Of a DNA stretch of 43,817 nt, positions 1-10,015 are shown piece after piece. The stretch spans positions 1-43,817 of the forward strand of contig DAOWAS010000003.1 of assembly GCA_030634465.1 (NCBI GenBank), written 5' to 3'. The notes beneath the pieces are model-generated. The model was not told the origin of the DNA. It did not search any database and worked only from the letters and a program-made list of their open reading frames with translations. A program made the position numbers and the translations under genes. This DNA is from Alphaproteobacteria bacterium. GTDB taxonomy: Bacteria; Pseudomonadota; Alphaproteobacteria; Sphingomonadales; SMXR01. The first letter of the stretch is position 1. Every line of letters starts with the position of its first letter.

Positions 1-786
1 AAAAACATAAGCCAGTGCCAAGTTTTGCCTGTGCTGTCTTTGTGCCTGTGGCTGTCTGGCAATGCCAAGTAAAATATCTATGGCCTTTTCGGTTTCACCC
101 GCAAGAACTAGCGATAATGCTTTGTTGCTAAGCAGGTTCAGGTTGTTGGCATTTATAGCCAAGCCCGCATCAAATGCTTTTTGGGCAGCACCGTGGTCGC
201 CAGTTAGCTCTAATGACACGCCAAGCCCAGAATATGCTGTGGCGGTGCGGCCATCAGTGTGGTCTGTGCGGTCGGCGCGGCCTGATGGGCGTCTAGCACC
301 AATATCTATGGCCTCAGAAAAATAACCACTAGCGGTGCCCGGTTTGTAAAAGGCTAAATATAACTGACCCAAGGTTATTAGCACCTCTTGGTCGCGACCC
401 CTTTTGTTTTTAGCTGACATTAGAACGTCTAGGGCATCGTCATACTTGCCAACAGCCATCAGGCTTTTGCCAAGTTGAACCAATGGCTCAACAGACATTC
501 TGTTTTTTTGATGCGCACTTCTGAAAAGAGGGATGGCGGCATTATGGTCGCCCTGCCTGGCAAATGTTTTGCCCAGTTCTAACATGGCATTTCCACTGTT
601 TGCGTGTGGTTGTGCATTTGCGGCGGGGGTAAGTGCCGAGGCACTGTTAATGCCTGAACCTGTCCAACCAAATGACGAGCAAGCGCTTAGCCCAACCAAG
701 CACAACATGGGTGCTATAGTTTTGCTTTTACGCATAAAACTGCTACGAATAATAGTATTAGTGCCTGAATTGTTCTTTGCGAACAT
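1..786 (-). CDS. TPR-repeat lipoprotein (TadD-like), C-terminus cut by window edge
   Basis: Open minus-strand frame from ATG at 786 to the edge, missing from the ORF track because no stop is inside the window. Translates MFAKNNSGTNTIIRSSFMRKSKTIAPMLCLVGLSACSSFGW... with lipobox-like LSAC and TPR-like repeats (AIPLFRSAHQKN, VLITLGQLYLAF, AFDAGLAINANNLNLLSNKALSLVLAGETEKAIDIL). Confidence 0.75.
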   Translation of the reverse strand, partial: MFAKNNSGTNTIIRSSFMRKSKTIAPMLCLVGLSACSSFGWTGSGINSASALTPAANAQPHANSGNAMLELGKTFARQGDHNAAIPLFRSAHQKNRMSVEPLVQLGKSLMAVGKYDDALDVLMSAKNKRGRDQEVLITLGQLYLAFYKPGTASGYFSEAIDIGARRPSGRADRTDHTDGRTATAYSGLGVSLELTGDHGAAQKAFDAGLAINANNLNLLSNKALSLVLAGETEKAIDILLGIARQPQAQRQHRQNLALAYVF

Positions 787-958
787 GATAATAGCTCCGC
801 TTTTTTTTAACGTTTATTTAGCGGATAATATGACAGCCTGCTTTAATTCTAAGTAAACGAAAGGAATGAATAAGAAGCAAATTTGATTAAAAATATAACC
901 ATAATAAACAGTCTTTTTCAAATTTTTTTGCTATACTGTTGCTTGGTTAAAAGCAGGA

Positions 959-2080
959 ATGAGAAGATTAATGAAAAAACCAGTTGTTATAACAGGCGTT
1001 AAACAATTGTTACGTGGCTTGGTTGCCATGCTTTTCATTACCTGTTTTGCATTTCAAACAGCTAGCGCCGCCACACTAAATTCAGCCCTTGATCGTTATA
1101 ATTATGGCGACTTCAGATCAGCAATTGAGCAGTGGGAACAATTAGCCAGAATGGGCAACCCTGATGCTTTGTTTAATTTGGGGCAGGTTTACCGTATGGG
1201 TAACGGTGTTGATATGGACATGGCCAAGGTTGAATATTTTTACAGGCGTGCCGCCCAAGGGGGACACGCCGAAGCCCAAAACAACCTTGCCACCCTGTAT
1301 TTTTTTGATGAAGAAAACACCACCCGCAAGGGTGAGGCACTGACATGGTGGCGTTTGGCCGCCAGAAATGGTCACGCCCAGTCACAATATATGTTGGCAA
1401 TTTTACACTATAATGGCGAATTATTACCCAAAGACAACATTCAGGCTTTTGCTTGGGTGGTGTTAGCCAGAGATGCTGGGGTTGAGGCCGCACTGGCGGC
1501 AGAGCGGGTTATGCGCCGCACTTTAAGTGCAAATGAAATGGCACAAGGACGGCTTTTGTCCAAAGGGTTGGTGGAAACGCCAGTAAATACACCTGACTAT
1601 AATGTTAACATTCAAGACCCCATGGGTTTGATGCCAACCTTCCCTACAGTGTCCGAGTTTCCTACCGTAACGCCGCCGCTTGTTGTTGATGCTCCGCAAA
1701 CACCGCCAACACCACCAAGTGCCACAATGGCAACACGGCAACCATCAGCACCGCCATCACCATCATCACCGTCCTCGCCACCTGTGGCGCAACAAGTTGT
1801 ACAACCAATAGCCGAGCTTGGTGGCCGCATTAGCGGGTGGAGCTTGCAAATGGGGTCATTCAGGTCAGTTGATAATCCAAATGCACTTGCCAACCGTATG
1901 AACAGGGAACAGCCGCAACTTATGTCAGGCTTAGAAGTTCAAGTGGCAGAAGCAGACCTAGGTGAGCGCGGTATATTTTACCGTTTGCTAGTTGGTTCAT
2001 TTGCAAACAAAGCGGCGGCACTGGCACATTGTCAGCAGTTTAAAGCTGTGGGTTATGACTGTATTGCCGTTGCCCCATAA
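959..2080 (+). CDS. Sel1-like repeat protein with C-terminal SPOR domain
   Basis: Signal peptide, Sel1-type repeats (GNPDALFNLGQVYRMGNGVDMDMAKVEYFYRRAAQGGHAEAQNNLATLY), Pro-rich linker, SPOR-like C-terminus (SLQMGSFRSVDNPNALANRMN...YRLLVGSFANKAAALAHCQQFK). Confidence 0.85.
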   Translation: MRRLMKKPVVITGVKQLLRGLVAMLFITCFAFQTASAATLNSALDRYNYGDFRSAIEQWEQLARMGNPDALFNLGQVYRMGNGVDMDMAKVEYFYRRAAQGGHAEAQNNLATLYFFDEENTTRKGEALTWWRLAARNGHAQSQYMLAILHYNGELLPKDNIQAFAWVVLARDAGVEAALAAERVMRRTLSANEMAQGRLLSKGLVETPVNTPDYNVNIQDPMGLMPTFPTVSEFPTVTPPLVVDAPQTPPTPPSATMATRQPSAPPSPSSPSSPPVAQQVVQPIAELGGRISGWSLQMGSFRSVDNPNALANRMNREQPQLMSGLEVQVAEADLGERGIFYRLLVGSFANKAAALAHCQQFKAVGYDCIAVAP

Positions 2081-2170
2081 AAAATTAAGCAAGAACCCAA
2101 GCAAAAAAATAGGACGAAGAATAACTCCGCCCTATTATATATTCACATAAATTTTTTCTTATGTTTTTTC

Positions 2171-2740
2171 TTAGAAATTAGGTTCAGCAGTTGCGGGCCC
2201 TTGTAGCCAGCTACCATCAGGTTGCAGGCAGGCCGTGCCATATGCGTTACGTTCAATCCCACCAATAATAACAACTGTTTGGTATTCGCGTGTTTGCAAA
2301 CAGGTTGTGCGTGCTTGTTGTGTTTGTGGTTGCTGCACATACACTACCCTTGTGGGGGCCGGTGGTCGTGGGTATGGTTGAACATAAGTTGTGCGGTACG
2401 TTGTTTGGTGTCGGGGTTCAGCACTTTTAATTAGCTGATAGGTTAGCAAACCTAGGCCAATTCCCAGAACAAGGTTGCCATTATTGTGGCGGTGGTGGCT
2501 ACGTCTATACCCACGGTTTCTTCGGTCATCATATCCATACCAAGGTGAGGAATAAGAGCCGCCGCCATAAAAGTGTGAAGGCCTATGTTCTCTGTGTTCT
2601 CTGGCATATCGTGTGTTTGGAGCATGGTTGGTTTGCTGAATGTAGGCACCAGACGGTTCCGCCTTAGCCGTGTTTACAGTTCCCAGCCCTGTCAGGCTTA
2701 GAGAGGTTATAGCCGTTAGCAAAATTGTTTTTATCATCAT
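2171..2740 (-). CDS. Secreted hypothetical protein, surface-antigen-like C-terminus
   Basis: Signal peptide, Gly/Tyr/His-rich middle, C-terminal CLQTREYQTVVIIGGIERNAYGTACLQPDGSWL typical of small alphaproteobacterial surface proteins. Confidence 0.6.
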   Translation of the reverse strand: MMIKTILLTAITSLSLTGLGTVNTAKAEPSGAYIQQTNHAPNTRYAREHREHRPSHFYGGGSYSSPWYGYDDRRNRGYRRSHHRHNNGNLVLGIGLGLLTYQLIKSAEPRHQTTYRTTYVQPYPRPPAPTRVVYVQQPQTQQARTTCLQTREYQTVVIIGGIERNAYGTACLQPDGSWLQGPATAEPNF

Positions 2741-2828
2741 GCGCTCCTTTATCTTATTCCATATTCGGACAAGACAATGGTCTCATCCGAATATGGTAAG
2801 AATAAGGAAAATTAAAGGCGCTATTTAG

Positions 2829-4079
2829 CTACAGGGCCTTCATATCGCCTTGGAACTTCTCAGAAAGTTGCTCCAAGTTTAAGGTTTGCTGTGCCAAATC
2901 TTCAGCCGCTTCGGTCATGCCCTTGGCGCTGGTTTTGGTTTCATTTGCAGTTTGCAATACCTTGTTGATATTTTCAGACACATCAATAGTGCCTTGTGAG
3001 GCCTCTTGAATGTTGCGGCTAATTTCCATTGTAGCGGCCGACTGCTCTTCGGTGGCTGATGCAATGGCTGCTGACACTTCGTTCAGTTCCTGAATTACGT
3101 CAGCAATTCCGTTAATAGCTCCAACAGAGGTGGCTGTTTTTTCTTGCATTGAAGATACTTGAGCTTCAATGGTTTCAGTAGCACCACCAGTTTGTTGTGC
3201 CAGTGCCTTAACCTCAGACGCCACAACAGCAAAGCCTTTGCCAGCCTCGCCTGCACGGGCGGCCTCAATGGTGGCGTTAAGCGCAAGAAGGTTGGTTTGC
3301 GAGGCAATATCGTTAATTAGTTTAACAACTTCGCCAATGCTTGTTGAGCTGTCTTTCAGGTCTGAAATGGTTTCACCTGCAGAATTTGCCTCAACAGTTG
3401 CCGAACTTGCTTTTTCAGATGTTGTTGCAACCTGTCTAGATATTTCCTCTACAGAGCTTAACAGTTCTTCGGTGGCTGATGCCACTGTTTGCACGTTCAC
3501 ACTGGTTTGCTCAGCCGCCGCCGCAACGGTGGATGATAATTCTTCGGTGTTAGAGGCATTGTCCATTAAATACCCTGCGGTATCTTTTGTGTTTTGTGCA
3601 GAAGTTTTAAGAGCTTGGGTTACCTCAACAACACCTTCAATATATGTGGTGGATATTTTGTCTTGGGCCGCTTTTCGCTCGCCATCCAAACGCATGTTAT
3701 TGCTGGCTTCGTTAATCAGCCCAGCTCCACGACCAAAGGCACCCATCATGCCTTGTGGTAAAAACTTTCTATAATAGTGACCTTCGCGCGCAGCTTCTAG
3801 TGATGCGCCCGCCTCTCTAATATAGGCATCGGTAAGGTCAAGCATGCCATTAACATCGCCTAAAACGCTAGACAGTTCGCCAAACTCATCCCAGTTTATA
3901 ATTCTGGCTTCCATGTCGCCAGCTCTAACTCTTTCAGCGGTTTCTTTAAGCACTGCGAAGGCACTTTTATACTGTTCCAGTTCGGAGTTCATGTTGCCGC
4001 CCCCAGAATTATCTGTTTTGTTTTCGGTACTGCTATCAGTTGCGCTTGTGTCTTGTGATTTTTTTGAAAAATTAAACAT
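2829..4079 (-). CDS. Methyl-accepting chemotaxis protein, apparently soluble
   Basis: MCP hairpin-tip signature [43 protein letters not shown]; no transmembrane segment visible. Start MFNFSKKSQ at 4079 preferred over 4100. Confidence 0.9.
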   Translation of the reverse strand: MFNFSKKSQDTSATDSSTENKTDNSGGGNMNSELEQYKSAFAVLKETAERVRAGDMEARIINWDEFGELSSVLGDVNGMLDLTDAYIREAGASLEAAREGHYYRKFLPQGMMGAFGRGAGLINEASNNMRLDGERKAAQDKISTTYIEGVVEVTQALKTSAQNTKDTAGYLMDNASNTEELSSTVAAAAEQTSVNVQTVASATEELLSSVEEISRQVATTSEKASSATVEANSAGETISDLKDSSTSIGEVVKLINDIASQTNLLALNATIEAARAGEAGKGFAVVASEVKALAQQTGGATETIEAQVSSMQEKTATSVGAINGIADVIQELNEVSAAIASATEEQSAATMEISRNIQEASQGTIDVSENINKVLQTANETKTSAKGMTEAAEDLAQQTLNLEQLSEKFQGDMKAL

Positions 4080-4081
4080 AA

Positions 4082-4612
4082 TTATTTCCCCACCTCCCAA
4101 ATAAATTCATCGTATGTGAGGCCTTTTTCTTCCAGAATATTAACCAACATATTAAAGCTCTCTTCCATGCCAACTTTTTTGCTGGAATGCTTTTTTTCTT
4201 CTGCTAACAGTTGTGAGTAAAGGGGCTGAATAATTGCCAGCGCGCTATCTTTTGGTTTTCTGCGATTTGAATGATAGCCAGATATATTACCATTAGCGTC
4301 ATAACTTGGTGTCACATGGGCAACAACCCAATAGTATTTACCCGTTTTTGACATGTTTTTAACATATGCAAAAATTTCTTTCCCCGCCTCAATATAATCC
4401 CACAAAAGTTTAAAAACTGCACGGGGCATGTCTGGGTGGCGAATAATGCTGTGGGGTTGGCCAACAACTTCGTTCGTGTCCATTTCTGCTACGCGGCAGA
4501 ATACGTCATTGGTATATAACAGGTGACCCTTTGCATTGGTTTTTGAAACGATAATTTCATTTTCGCCAAAGGTTATTTCTTCATCAGTTGGGGTTACATT
4601 AATTTTTGCCAT
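4082..4612 (-). CDS. Aer-like PAS domain protein
   Basis: PAS fold with Aer-type motif [49 protein letters not shown]; directly upstream of the MCP. Confidence 0.8.
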   Translation of the reverse strand: MAKINVTPTDEEITFGENEIIVSKTNAKGHLLYTNDVFCRVAEMDTNEVVGQPHSIIRHPDMPRAVFKLLWDYIEAGKEIFAYVKNMSKTGKYYWVVAHVTPSYDANGNISGYHSNRRKPKDSALAIIQPLYSQLLAEEKKHSSKKVGMEESFNMLVNILEEKGLTYDEFIWEVGK

Positions 4613-4858
4613 GGGATTTGCTCTTTAAATAATAAAATAACTACGTAAAACTTTAGATTGAACAACTCACACAAAACAACTGTGAAAAGATATAGGTCAA
4701 AATGGTTAACAACAAGTTTAGTGCGTTGTTCATAAGCTAGACTATTTTCGTTGTATTTCAGTATGTTGCACAAATTTTAGCCCGCAAACTGTGGGTGCGG
4801 ATAAAATAATGGCTCAGCAAATAAATGCTAAGCCACTGTTAATACTAGTGAAAAAAGT

Positions 4859-4934
4859 TGGTGGAGCCGATCGGAATCGAACCGACGACCTTTACACTGC
4901 CAGTGTAACGCTCTACCAATTGAGCTACGGCCCC
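4859..4934 (-). tRNA. tRNA-Ala (anticodon GGC)
   Basis: GGGGCCGTAGCTCAATTGGTAGAGCGTTACACTGGCAGTGTAAAGGTCGTCGGTTCGATTCCGATCGGCTCCACCA; cloverleaf, anticodon loop CTGGCAG, G3:U70 alanine identity pair, encoded CCA. Confidence 0.95.
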
Positions 4935-4950
4935 ACAATTATTTTAAGAA

Positions 4951-5343
4951 TTAGCTTTCGTCTTTAATGCTGCTGGTATCAACAACATCGTCTAGATTCT
5001 CATCATCATCATCTAGGCTAACATCAGCGATAACGCTCTCATCTTCGTCATCATCCTCTGTCTCAACCAGAAGGCCTGCTTCATCTGCTAATGATGCATC
5101 ATCATCACTATCTTCATCAGTTTTTTCAACTTCAGGCTTTTTCGGTTCTGGTCGTGCTACAACCGATGGGCGTGCTTTCAAGATGGGTTCATGCTTCCAG
5201 CTTTCGCCACAATCGATACAAACGATCGGATTGTCGTTACCCAAGTCATAAAAACGGTTGCCGCATTTAGGACAGGTTCTTTTTGTTCCCCATTCAGCTT
5301 TTGCCACGGTTAGCTCCTTCAGTCTTAAAGATAAGTCTCTCAT
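4951..5343 (-). CDS. TIGR02300 / FYDLN_acid family protein
   Basis: Zinc-ribbon-like KRTCPKCGNRFYDLGNDNPIVCIDCGESW followed by an Asp/Glu-rich tail; true start may be internal (VAKAEWGTKR). Confidence 0.9.
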   Translation of the reverse strand: MRDLSLRLKELTVAKAEWGTKRTCPKCGNRFYDLGNDNPIVCIDCGESWKHEPILKARPSVVARPEPKKPEVEKTDEDSDDDASLADEAGLLVETEDDDEDESVIADVSLDDDDENLDDVVDTSSIKDES

Positions 5344-5469
5344 TAATTTCAGCCGCTTGACTTGCCACGATACGGCTCTTCTGTCAAAGACTTCTTTTGC
5401 TTGTAAGTCATTTCTTATAATTTATGCTGTGAACAAGTGTAAAGATATGTTTTTAAACAAAAGGATAGT

Positions 5470-6111
5470 TTGGTGATTATTGCTATTGATGGCCCTGCGG
5501 CTGCAGGAAAAGGAACATTGGCTAGACGTTTGGCAAAGCACTTAAACTTTGCTTATCTTGATTCGGGTTCATTGTACCGTGCGGTTGCGCTTAACCTTAT
5601 TATTTCAGGGCAAGATGAAAATAATGAGGATGGTGTAATTGCGGCCTCAAAAAACATTGAGCCATCGCTTTTAGAAGATCCGCGCCTGCGTGATGAGGCC
5701 ACAGGGCATTTAGCATCTAAGGTAGCGTCCAATAAAATTGTGCGTGAAAACCTTTTACATTTCCAACAAAACTTCGCGGCTAACCCGCCAAATGGTGAGG
5801 CGGGTGCGATTGTAGATGGCCGCGATATTGGTACTGTTGTTTGCCCCGAGGCCGATTTGAAGCTGTTTGTAACCGCCACCGCAGATGAGCGTGCCAAGCG
5901 CAGACAGTTGGAGCTAGAGCAAAAGGGCATTGCCGCAAACCATGAAAATATCCTTAGTGACATTCAGGCAAGGGATAAGATGGATAGCGAACGCGCAACC
6001 TCGCCATTGGTGCAAGCAGAAGACGCAATATTGCTAGACACAACCAATTTAAATGCAGAAAAAGCCTTTCAGGCCGCTTTAGGCTTGATTAAACCTGCAA
6101 ACTTGGTATAG
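5470..6111 (+). CDS. cmk: Cytidylate kinase
   Basis: IAIDGPAAAGKGTLARRLAKHLNFAYLDSGSLYRAVAL and VDGRDIGTVVCPEADLKLFVTA; start TTG 5470 or GTG 5473. Confidence 0.95.
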   Translation: MVIIAIDGPAAAGKGTLARRLAKHLNFAYLDSGSLYRAVALNLIISGQDENNEDGVIAASKNIEPSLLEDPRLRDEATGHLASKVASNKIVRENLLHFQQNFAANPPNGEAGAIVDGRDIGTVVCPEADLKLFVTATADERAKRRQLELEQKGIAANHENILSDIQARDKMDSERATSPLVQAEDAILLDTTNLNAEKAFQAALGLIKPANLV

Positions 6112-6276
6112 AAGCACCCGCTTGAAGAAGATATTGCGAGTTTAGGCTCATTTTATAGTTTTCAAACATTAGTTAAAGCCCAACTGACTTTATTTAAGGT
6201 GAGCGATGAGCGCCACTTTGGTCAAAGGGTAGTCCACTGGTATCGTACCAGCAGGCACAACGAATTAAGGTTACTT

Positions 6277-8184
6277 ATGTCAACCGACCAAAACCAATTT
6301 CCAACAACAGAAGATTTTGCCGCCCTATTGGACGAATCACTAGGTGGTAGCAATAGCTTTGAGAAAAAAGTTATAACAGGAACTGTTATTTCTATTGAAA
6401 CAGATTTTGCCATTGTAGATGTGGGATTAAAAGCAGAAGGCCGCGTTCCATTACGCGAGTTTGGCGCACCCGGATCAGACACAGAAGTAAGTGTTGGCGA
6501 CACCGTAGATGTTTTTCTAGAGCGCATTGAAAATGCTGCCGGAGAAGCTATCTTGTCACGCGAGAAAGCTCGCCGTGAAGAAGCGTGGGTATTCCTAGAA
6601 AAAGCATATGAAGCAGAAGAGCGCGTTGATGGCGTTATCTTTGGCCGTGTTAAAGGCGGCTTTACAGTTGACCTTTCTGGTGCTGTTGCTTTCTTGCCAG
6701 GCAGTCAAGTTGACGTGCGTCCAATTAGAGACGTTGCGCCATTGATGAATATTTCAACTCCTTTCCAAATTTTGAAAATGGACCGTAAACGTGGAAACAT
6801 TGTTGTTTCACGTCGTGCCATTTTGGAAGAAACTCGTGCCGAACAACGCAATGAGCTTCTTGATAACTTGGCTGAAGGCCAAACAGTTGAGGGTGTTGTT
6901 AAAAACATCACTGATTATGGTGCCTTCGTTGACCTTGGCGGTATTGATGGCTTGTTGCATGTTACCGACATGTCTTGGAAACGCATTAACCACCCATCAG
7001 AAATTCTGACAATTGGTGAAACCATTAAGGTTCAGATCGTACGCATTAACCCAGAAACACAGCGTGTTAGCTTGGGCATTAAACAAATGCACGAAGATCC
7101 TTGGGCGGCTGTTGCTGCTAAATACACCATCGGCAGCAAGTTCACTGGTGTTGTAACCAACATCACTGACTACGGTGCCTTTGTTGAATTAGAATCAGGC
7201 GTTGAAGGTCTGGTTCACGTTTCAGAAATGTCATGGGTTAAACGTAACGTCCACCCTGGTAAAATTGTTGCTACCAGTCAGGAAGTTGAAGTTATGGTTC
7301 TTGAGGTTGATGCCGACAAGCGTCGTATTAGCCTTGGCCTGAAACATTGCATGGAAAACCCATGGGAAGCTTTCTCAGTTAAATATAAAGAAGGCACAAT
7401 CATTGAAGGCGAAGTGAAAAACACCACAGAGTTTGGTCTATTCATTGGCTTGGAAAATGATGTTGATGGCATGGTTCATTTGTCTGACCTTGACTGGGCT
7501 CGCCCAGGTGAAGAGGTTCTTGCTGAATACAACAAAGGCGACATGGTTAAGGCCATCGTTCTTGATGTTGATAGCGACAAAGAAAGAATTAGTCTTGGTA
7601 TCAAGCAACTTACAGACGACCCATTTGCTTCTGCTAAAAGCAAGCGTAAGGGCGAAACAGTGACTTGTACTGTTACAGCAGTAAACGATAAAGGCATTGA
7701 GGTTAGCGTTGGTGATAGTGGTTCAACCGCATTTATCAGACGCAACGACCTTTCTCGTGATCGTAACGAGCAACGTCCAGACCGTTTTGCCGTTGGTGAC
7801 AAACTTGACGCCATGGTAACAGCAGTTGATAAGTCTAAGCGTCAGCTGAACTTGTCAATTAAAGCATTGGAAATTTCTGATGAAAAAGCAGCTGTTGCTC
7901 AGTATGGTTCATCTGACAGTGGTGCAAGCTTAGGCGACATTCTAGGTGCGGCTTTAGAAAAGAAAAAAGCTACAACCGATGAAGATAAGCCAGCTAAGAA
8001 AGCTGCCGCTAAAAAAGCTCCTGCAAAGAAAGCACCAGCCAAAAAAGCTGCTGCAAAAAAAGCAGATGCTGATGTAGCTGAAAAGAAAGAAAAGCCAGCT
8101 AAGAAAGCTGCCGCTAAAAAAGCTCCTGCAAAGAAAGCACCAGCCAAAAAAGCGACAAAAGCAAAAAAGTCTGACGACAAATAG
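6277..8184 (+). CDS. rpsA: 30S ribosomal protein S1 with Lys/Ala-rich tail
   Basis: Multiple S1 motifs (EGQTVEGVVKNITDYGAFVDLGGIDGLLHVTDMSW, FTGVVTNITDYGAFVELESGVEGLVHVSEMSW). ATG 6277 (MSTDQNQFP) preferred over 6199. Confidence 0.95.
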   Translation: MSTDQNQFPTTEDFAALLDESLGGSNSFEKKVITGTVISIETDFAIVDVGLKAEGRVPLREFGAPGSDTEVSVGDTVDVFLERIENAAGEAILSREKARREEAWVFLEKAYEAEERVDGVIFGRVKGGFTVDLSGAVAFLPGSQVDVRPIRDVAPLMNISTPFQILKMDRKRGNIVVSRRAILEETRAEQRNELLDNLAEGQTVEGVVKNITDYGAFVDLGGIDGLLHVTDMSWKRINHPSEILTIGETIKVQIVRINPETQRVSLGIKQMHEDPWAAVAAKYTIGSKFTGVVTNITDYGAFVELESGVEGLVHVSEMSWVKRNVHPGKIVATSQEVEVMVLEVDADKRRISLGLKHCMENPWEAFSVKYKEGTIIEGEVKNTTEFGLFIGLENDVDGMVHLSDLDWARPGEEVLAEYNKGDMVKAIVLDVDSDKERISLGIKQLTDDPFASAKSKRKGETVTCTVTAVNDKGIEVSVGDSGSTAFIRRNDLSRDRNEQRPDRFAVGDKLDAMVTAVDKSKRQLNLSIKALEISDEKAAVAQYGSSDSGASLGDILGAALEKKKATTDEDKPAKKAAAKKAPAKKAPAKKAAAKKADADVAEKKEKPAKKAAAKKAPAKKAPAKKATKAKKSDDK

Positions 8185-8209
8185 TTCAGCCTAAAGCTTA
8201 AGAAAATTG

Positions 8210-8240
8210 AAAGCGGTCCCGTTAGGGGCCGCTTTTTTTT
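8210..8240 (+). terminator. Rho-independent terminator after rpsA
   Basis: AAAGCGGtCCC-GTTA-GGGgCCGCTTT followed by a T-tract. Confidence 0.9.
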
Positions 8241-8475
8241 AACGATTCGCTAAATGGCTTATTTCTTATATTCAAAGGCTTTTTGAAAAGTGAGAGTGTG
8301 TAATTAGGGGCTAAATATTGTTTTTTAAGTAATTTATTAAGGTTATTCGAAATAATATAGCAATTTAAGGCACTTAGACTTGACTAGAAGCTTTCAGGTT
8401 TGGCAAAATTTAGCTATACATAACTTAGGGGACGGTAAGTTAACTGGTTTAGTTTTAAGAATACGAGGGTAAGGT

Positions 8476-8757
8476 ATGATAAAGTCAGAGCTCATAGCTA
8501 AAATGGTAGAAAATAATCCGCATTTATATCAACGGGATGTTGAGAGAATTGTTGGCACTATTTTTGATGAAATTTCCACGGCACTTGCAAAAGGCGATAG
8601 GGTGGAGCTGCGAGGCTTTGGTGCTTTCTCTGTAAAATGTCGCCCGGCAAGAACAGGACGCAACCCACGCACAGGCGAAACGGTTGAGGTTGAAGAAAAG
8701 TTCGTTCCTTATTTTAAAACAGGCAAAGATTTAAGACAAAAATTAAACAAGGGCTAA
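8476..8757 (+). CDS. ihfB: Integration host factor subunit beta
   Basis: HU/IHF family: [34 protein letters not shown]...[31 protein letters not shown]; located downstream of rpsA. Confidence 0.95.
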   Translation: MIKSELIAKMVENNPHLYQRDVERIVGTIFDEISTALAKGDRVELRGFGAFSVKCRPARTGRNPRTGETVEVEEKFVPYFKTGKDLRQKLNKG

Positions 8758-8790
8758 TATGCGCCCCTGAGGTGTTTCTGAGGTGTCTCT

Positions 8791-9147
8791 GTGAAAAAAT
8801 TTATTATGGCCTTGCCCATTTGGGTGGTTGCAGTTGCACTGGTGTTTTTTGTTGTATCTAACCGCCACGGCGTGGTGGTCAATTTATATCCATTATCATC
8901 ATCTTTAGAAATGCCTTTGTACTTCGTGTTTTTCATGGGGTTGTTTTTGGGCTTAATTCTCGCTGGTTTTATTTTATTACTGCGCAGGGTTAATGCTGCG
9001 ACAAAAATGTATATGGCAAAACGCGAGAACGCTAGGTTACGTTCAAAAGTTGTCGATATGGAAAAGGTCATGGACGAACCAGACACAGACACCCTGCAAA
9101 ATAATAATGAGCAACTGGAACTTGCCAAGACCAGTTTTCAGAAGTAG
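8791..9147 (+). CDS. LapA-domain (DUF1049) membrane protein
   Basis: Two TM segments with VSNRHGVVVNLYPLSSSLEMPLYFVFFMGLFLGLILAGF, coiled-coil C-terminus; ihfB-lapA-pyrF context. Confidence 0.8.
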   Translation: MKKFIMALPIWVVAVALVFFVVSNRHGVVVNLYPLSSSLEMPLYFVFFMGLFLGLILAGFILLLRRVNAATKMYMAKRENARLRSKVVDMEKVMDEPDTDTLQNNNEQLELAKTSFQK

Positions 9148-9188
9148 TTACACGTTTGTGAACCATTGCTCTTGGAGATTAACCGCCG

Positions 9189-9908
9189 ATGACCAAAGTT
9201 TTTGAAAACCCTGTTTTTTGTGCACTGGACACACCTAGTGTTGATGCTGCTCTTGACCAAGCACAGCGCCTAAATGGCACAATTGGTGGCATTAAGCTGG
9301 GCTTGGAGTTTTTCCTAGCAAACGGCCCCGCGGCAATTAAACAAATGTCAGGTGCTGGCTTGCCTGTTTTTCTCGATTTAAAATTGCACGACATTCCAAA
9401 CACCGTGGCGGGTGCGGTACGCTCGCTCGCACCTTTGGGGGTGGATATTTTAACCATTCACACCCAAGGTGGTGCGGGCATGATGCGCGCCGCAGTGGAT
9501 AGCGCACACGATGAAGCCGCCAAGCTAGGCTTAACCCCACCTAAAATTATTGGTGTAACAATCCTAACCAGTTTAGATGGTGGCGATCTGTCAGGTATGG
9601 GTGTTAAGCACTCGGTTGAGGAACAGGTTTTAAACTTGGCATCACTAGCCAAGGAAAGCGGCTTGGACGGTGTGGTTTGCTCACCCTTAGAAATTAGCGC
9701 CATTCGCAGGGACATTGGCGATGACCTGATGCTTATTGTGCCGGGCATTAGGCCCGCAGGGGCGGTTGTTGGCGACCAAAAGCGTGTTATGAACCCAAGC
9801 GAGGCTGTAGCGGCTGGTGCTAATATATTGGTTATTGGCAGGCCCATAACTCAGGCCGATAATATCAGGAATGCGGCTCAGGATATTAAATCTAGTTTAG
9901 GTTTATAG
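9189..9908 (+). CDS. pyrF: Orotidine 5'-phosphate decarboxylase
   Basis: CALDTPSVDAAL, VFLDLKLHDIPNTV, TIHTQGGAGMM, VPGIRPAGA. Confidence 0.95.
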   Translation: MTKVFENPVFCALDTPSVDAALDQAQRLNGTIGGIKLGLEFFLANGPAAIKQMSGAGLPVFLDLKLHDIPNTVAGAVRSLAPLGVDILTIHTQGGAGMMRAAVDSAHDEAAKLGLTPPKIIGVTILTSLDGGDLSGMGVKHSVEEQVLNLASLAKESGLDGVVCSPLEISAIRRDIGDDLMLIVPGIRPAGAVVGDQKRVMNPSEAVAAGANILVIGRPITQADNIRNAAQDIKSSLGL

Positions 9909-10015
9909 AGATAAATATTTAATATTTTTTATTATAGCTTTGTCTTTGCTTGATGGCATAAGATAGCTATGAAATGAAGCTTGATGGTTATCATGTTTAA
10001 TAAAGGATATGCCCG

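Noticed and set aside
62-856. Two plus-strand ORFs (87 and 107 aa) at the left edge
   Set aside because: Opposite a continuous minus-strand TPR lipoprotein frame that explains the region better.
3169-3774. 201-aa plus-strand ORF opposite the MCP
   Set aside because: Shadow ORF of the MCP coding sequence.
7899-8180. 93-aa minus-strand Ala/Phe-rich ORF resembling a hydrophobic repeat protein
   Set aside because: Antisense translation of the S1 Lys/Ala repeat tail.
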